NCBI GenBank assembly: GCA_013398055.1
Contig: VZRS01000247.1
Location: 1,436,077-1,500,076, forward strand
DNA: 64,000 bases
Direction of reading: 5' to 3'
DNA from: Ifrita kowaldi
Lineage: Eukaryota; Chordata; Aves; Passeriformes; Cinclosomatidae
In this document: in pieces, positions 63,331-64,000 of the stretch
Position numbering within the stretch: the stretch's first letter is position 1
How the letters are laid out: the number at the start of each line of letters is the position of its first letter
Program-made: the position numbers and the translations under genes
The notes under the pieces: model-generated
What the model saw: only the letters and a program-made list of their open reading frames with translations
What the model was told of the DNA's origin: nothing
Databases searched by the model: none

Positions 63331-63858
63331 AGCAGATGAAGGGAGGTGATCCTTCCCCTTTATTCAAACACTGGAGGTGTCGCACCTGGAATACTGTGTC
63401 TGGTTCTGGTCTCCTAAGCACACGGGAGGCGGGGACATACTGGATAGAGTCCACAGAAAGGCCACAAGGATGATGAAGGGACTGGAGCAGTTCTCATGTG
63501 AGGAAAGGCTGAGAGAGCTGGGACTGTGCAGTCTGAATCACCTCAGGGGGAATTGTCAATACATAGAAATACCCACAGAGAGGGTACAGTGAGGACAGAG
63601 CCAGACTGGTGAGAGGACCAGAAGTGATCAGCACAAACTGAAACACAGCAGGTTCGATCTGAACATCAAGAAGTGCGTTTTTATTGTGATGGTGACTGAG
63701 CCCCAGTACAAGTTGCCCAGGGAGTTTGTAATCTCCCTCCCTAGAGATGTTAATGATCCTGGGCAACTCTCTGTAGGAAGTCCTTCTTGAGAAAGATATT
63801 TGGACCAGGTGATCCCCAGAGGTGTCTACCAACCTCACCCATCTGTGAATCTGTGATC
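63331..63858 (+). mobile_element. CR1 LINE 3' portion, different subfamily
   Basis: The frame at 63377-63592 reads SHLEYCVWFWSPKH, then RVHRKATRMMKGLEQFSCEE and RLRELGLCSLNHLRGN. This is the CR1 ORF2 C-terminal region (LEYCV.FW.P, RVQRRATKMIRGLE, ERLRELGLFSLE). The 3' end reads CCAGGTGATCCCCAGAGGTG, then CTACCAACCTCACCCATCTG and GAATCTGTGATCC. This differs from the terminus of the copies at 20092 and 31781, so it belongs to another CR1 subfamily. A minus-strand frame of 130 codons (63494-63886) is a shadow. Confidence 0.9.
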
Positions 63859-64000
63859 CGCCTTGATGTGGAGGATTCCTATTCATATTTTTAAAAAACT
63901 AAATTAAAATATCTACATATAGGATTTGATTTAATCATCTCGTGCTTTTGAGAAGCTATTGGGTATCAACTTAACTTCCGAAAGTCCTATCCTATCTGCC
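63859..64000. other. Unique AT-rich sequence to window end
   Basis: Nothing recognised. Confidence 0.5.

Noticed and set aside
63494..63886. 130-codon minus-strand frame
   Set aside because: Antisense to the CR1 copy at 63331-63858.
1..64000. CRISPR array, operon or prokaryotic gene cluster
   Set aside because: No regularly spaced direct repeats and no dense long frames. Composition and repeats are those of a bird genome.

Overview
This 64 kb window reads as non-coding vertebrate DNA, almost certainly from a passerine bird. It is AT-rich and has no convincing multi-exon or single-exon protein-coding gene. No tRNA, rRNA or other structural RNA gene was recognised. Every longer open reading frame I examined is either a chance frame or lies inside a retroelement relic. 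The bird assignment rests on many CR1 (chicken repeat 1) LINE fragments with the typical 3' end (CCCTTCCAACC..CATTCTATGATTCTGTG). It also rests on several LTRs that I recognise from memory as avian endogenous retrovirus families. The passerine assignment rests mainly on one element at 41771-41907 that joins a tRNA-Ile-derived head to a CR1-derived tail, the architecture of the songbird SINE family TguSINE1. No database search was possible.

Layout. 1-1429 is an ERV/LTR-like segment whose left end lies outside the window. 1430-10000 is unique AT-rich sequence with one weak candidate promoter plus first exon (4273-4457). 10063-10406 is a second, weaker LTR-like segment. 14545-14878 is a minus-strand LTR fragment. 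19815-21600 holds a 1.35 kb CR1 copy embedded in TA-rich simple sequence. 21975-22357 is a truncated LTR. 24051-24850 holds two CR1 pieces in opposite orientation. 25441-25711 is G/T low complexity. 26196-26346 is an old CR1 reverse-transcriptase fragment. 27045-27154 is a GGAA/GGGA microsatellite. 29764-30180 is an isolated GC-rich, CpG-poor island. 31781-32716 is a CR1 3' portion. 34385-34540 is an internally deleted CR1, followed by a plus-strand solo LTR (34711-35283). 36985-37550 is the best-preserved element, a minus-strand solo LTR with a perfect 5 bp target duplication. 38369-38826 is a minus-strand CR1, 41771-41907 the SINE, 44942-45523 a diverged minus-strand LTR, 50200-50803 a plus-strand LTR fragment, 52100-52500 a CR1 3' end, 54493-55085 a minus-strand CR1, 58370-58670 a plus-strand LTR fragment and 63331-63858 a CR1.

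The region is best described as a gene desert or a large intron in which CR1 LINEs, a CR1-dependent SINE and ERV LTRs have accumulated over different times. The SINE would have relied on CR1 machinery in trans. The LTRs are solo or truncated, with no recognisable gag, pol or env. Between the elements lie long unique stretches, some of which look compositionally like conserved non-coding (enhancer-type) sequence. That impression is untested and would need a cross-species alignment. I did not find a new biological system here. The most useful items are the diagnostic SINE, the LTR with an intact-looking promoter, the internally deleted CR1, the GC-rich island and two weak exon candidates.
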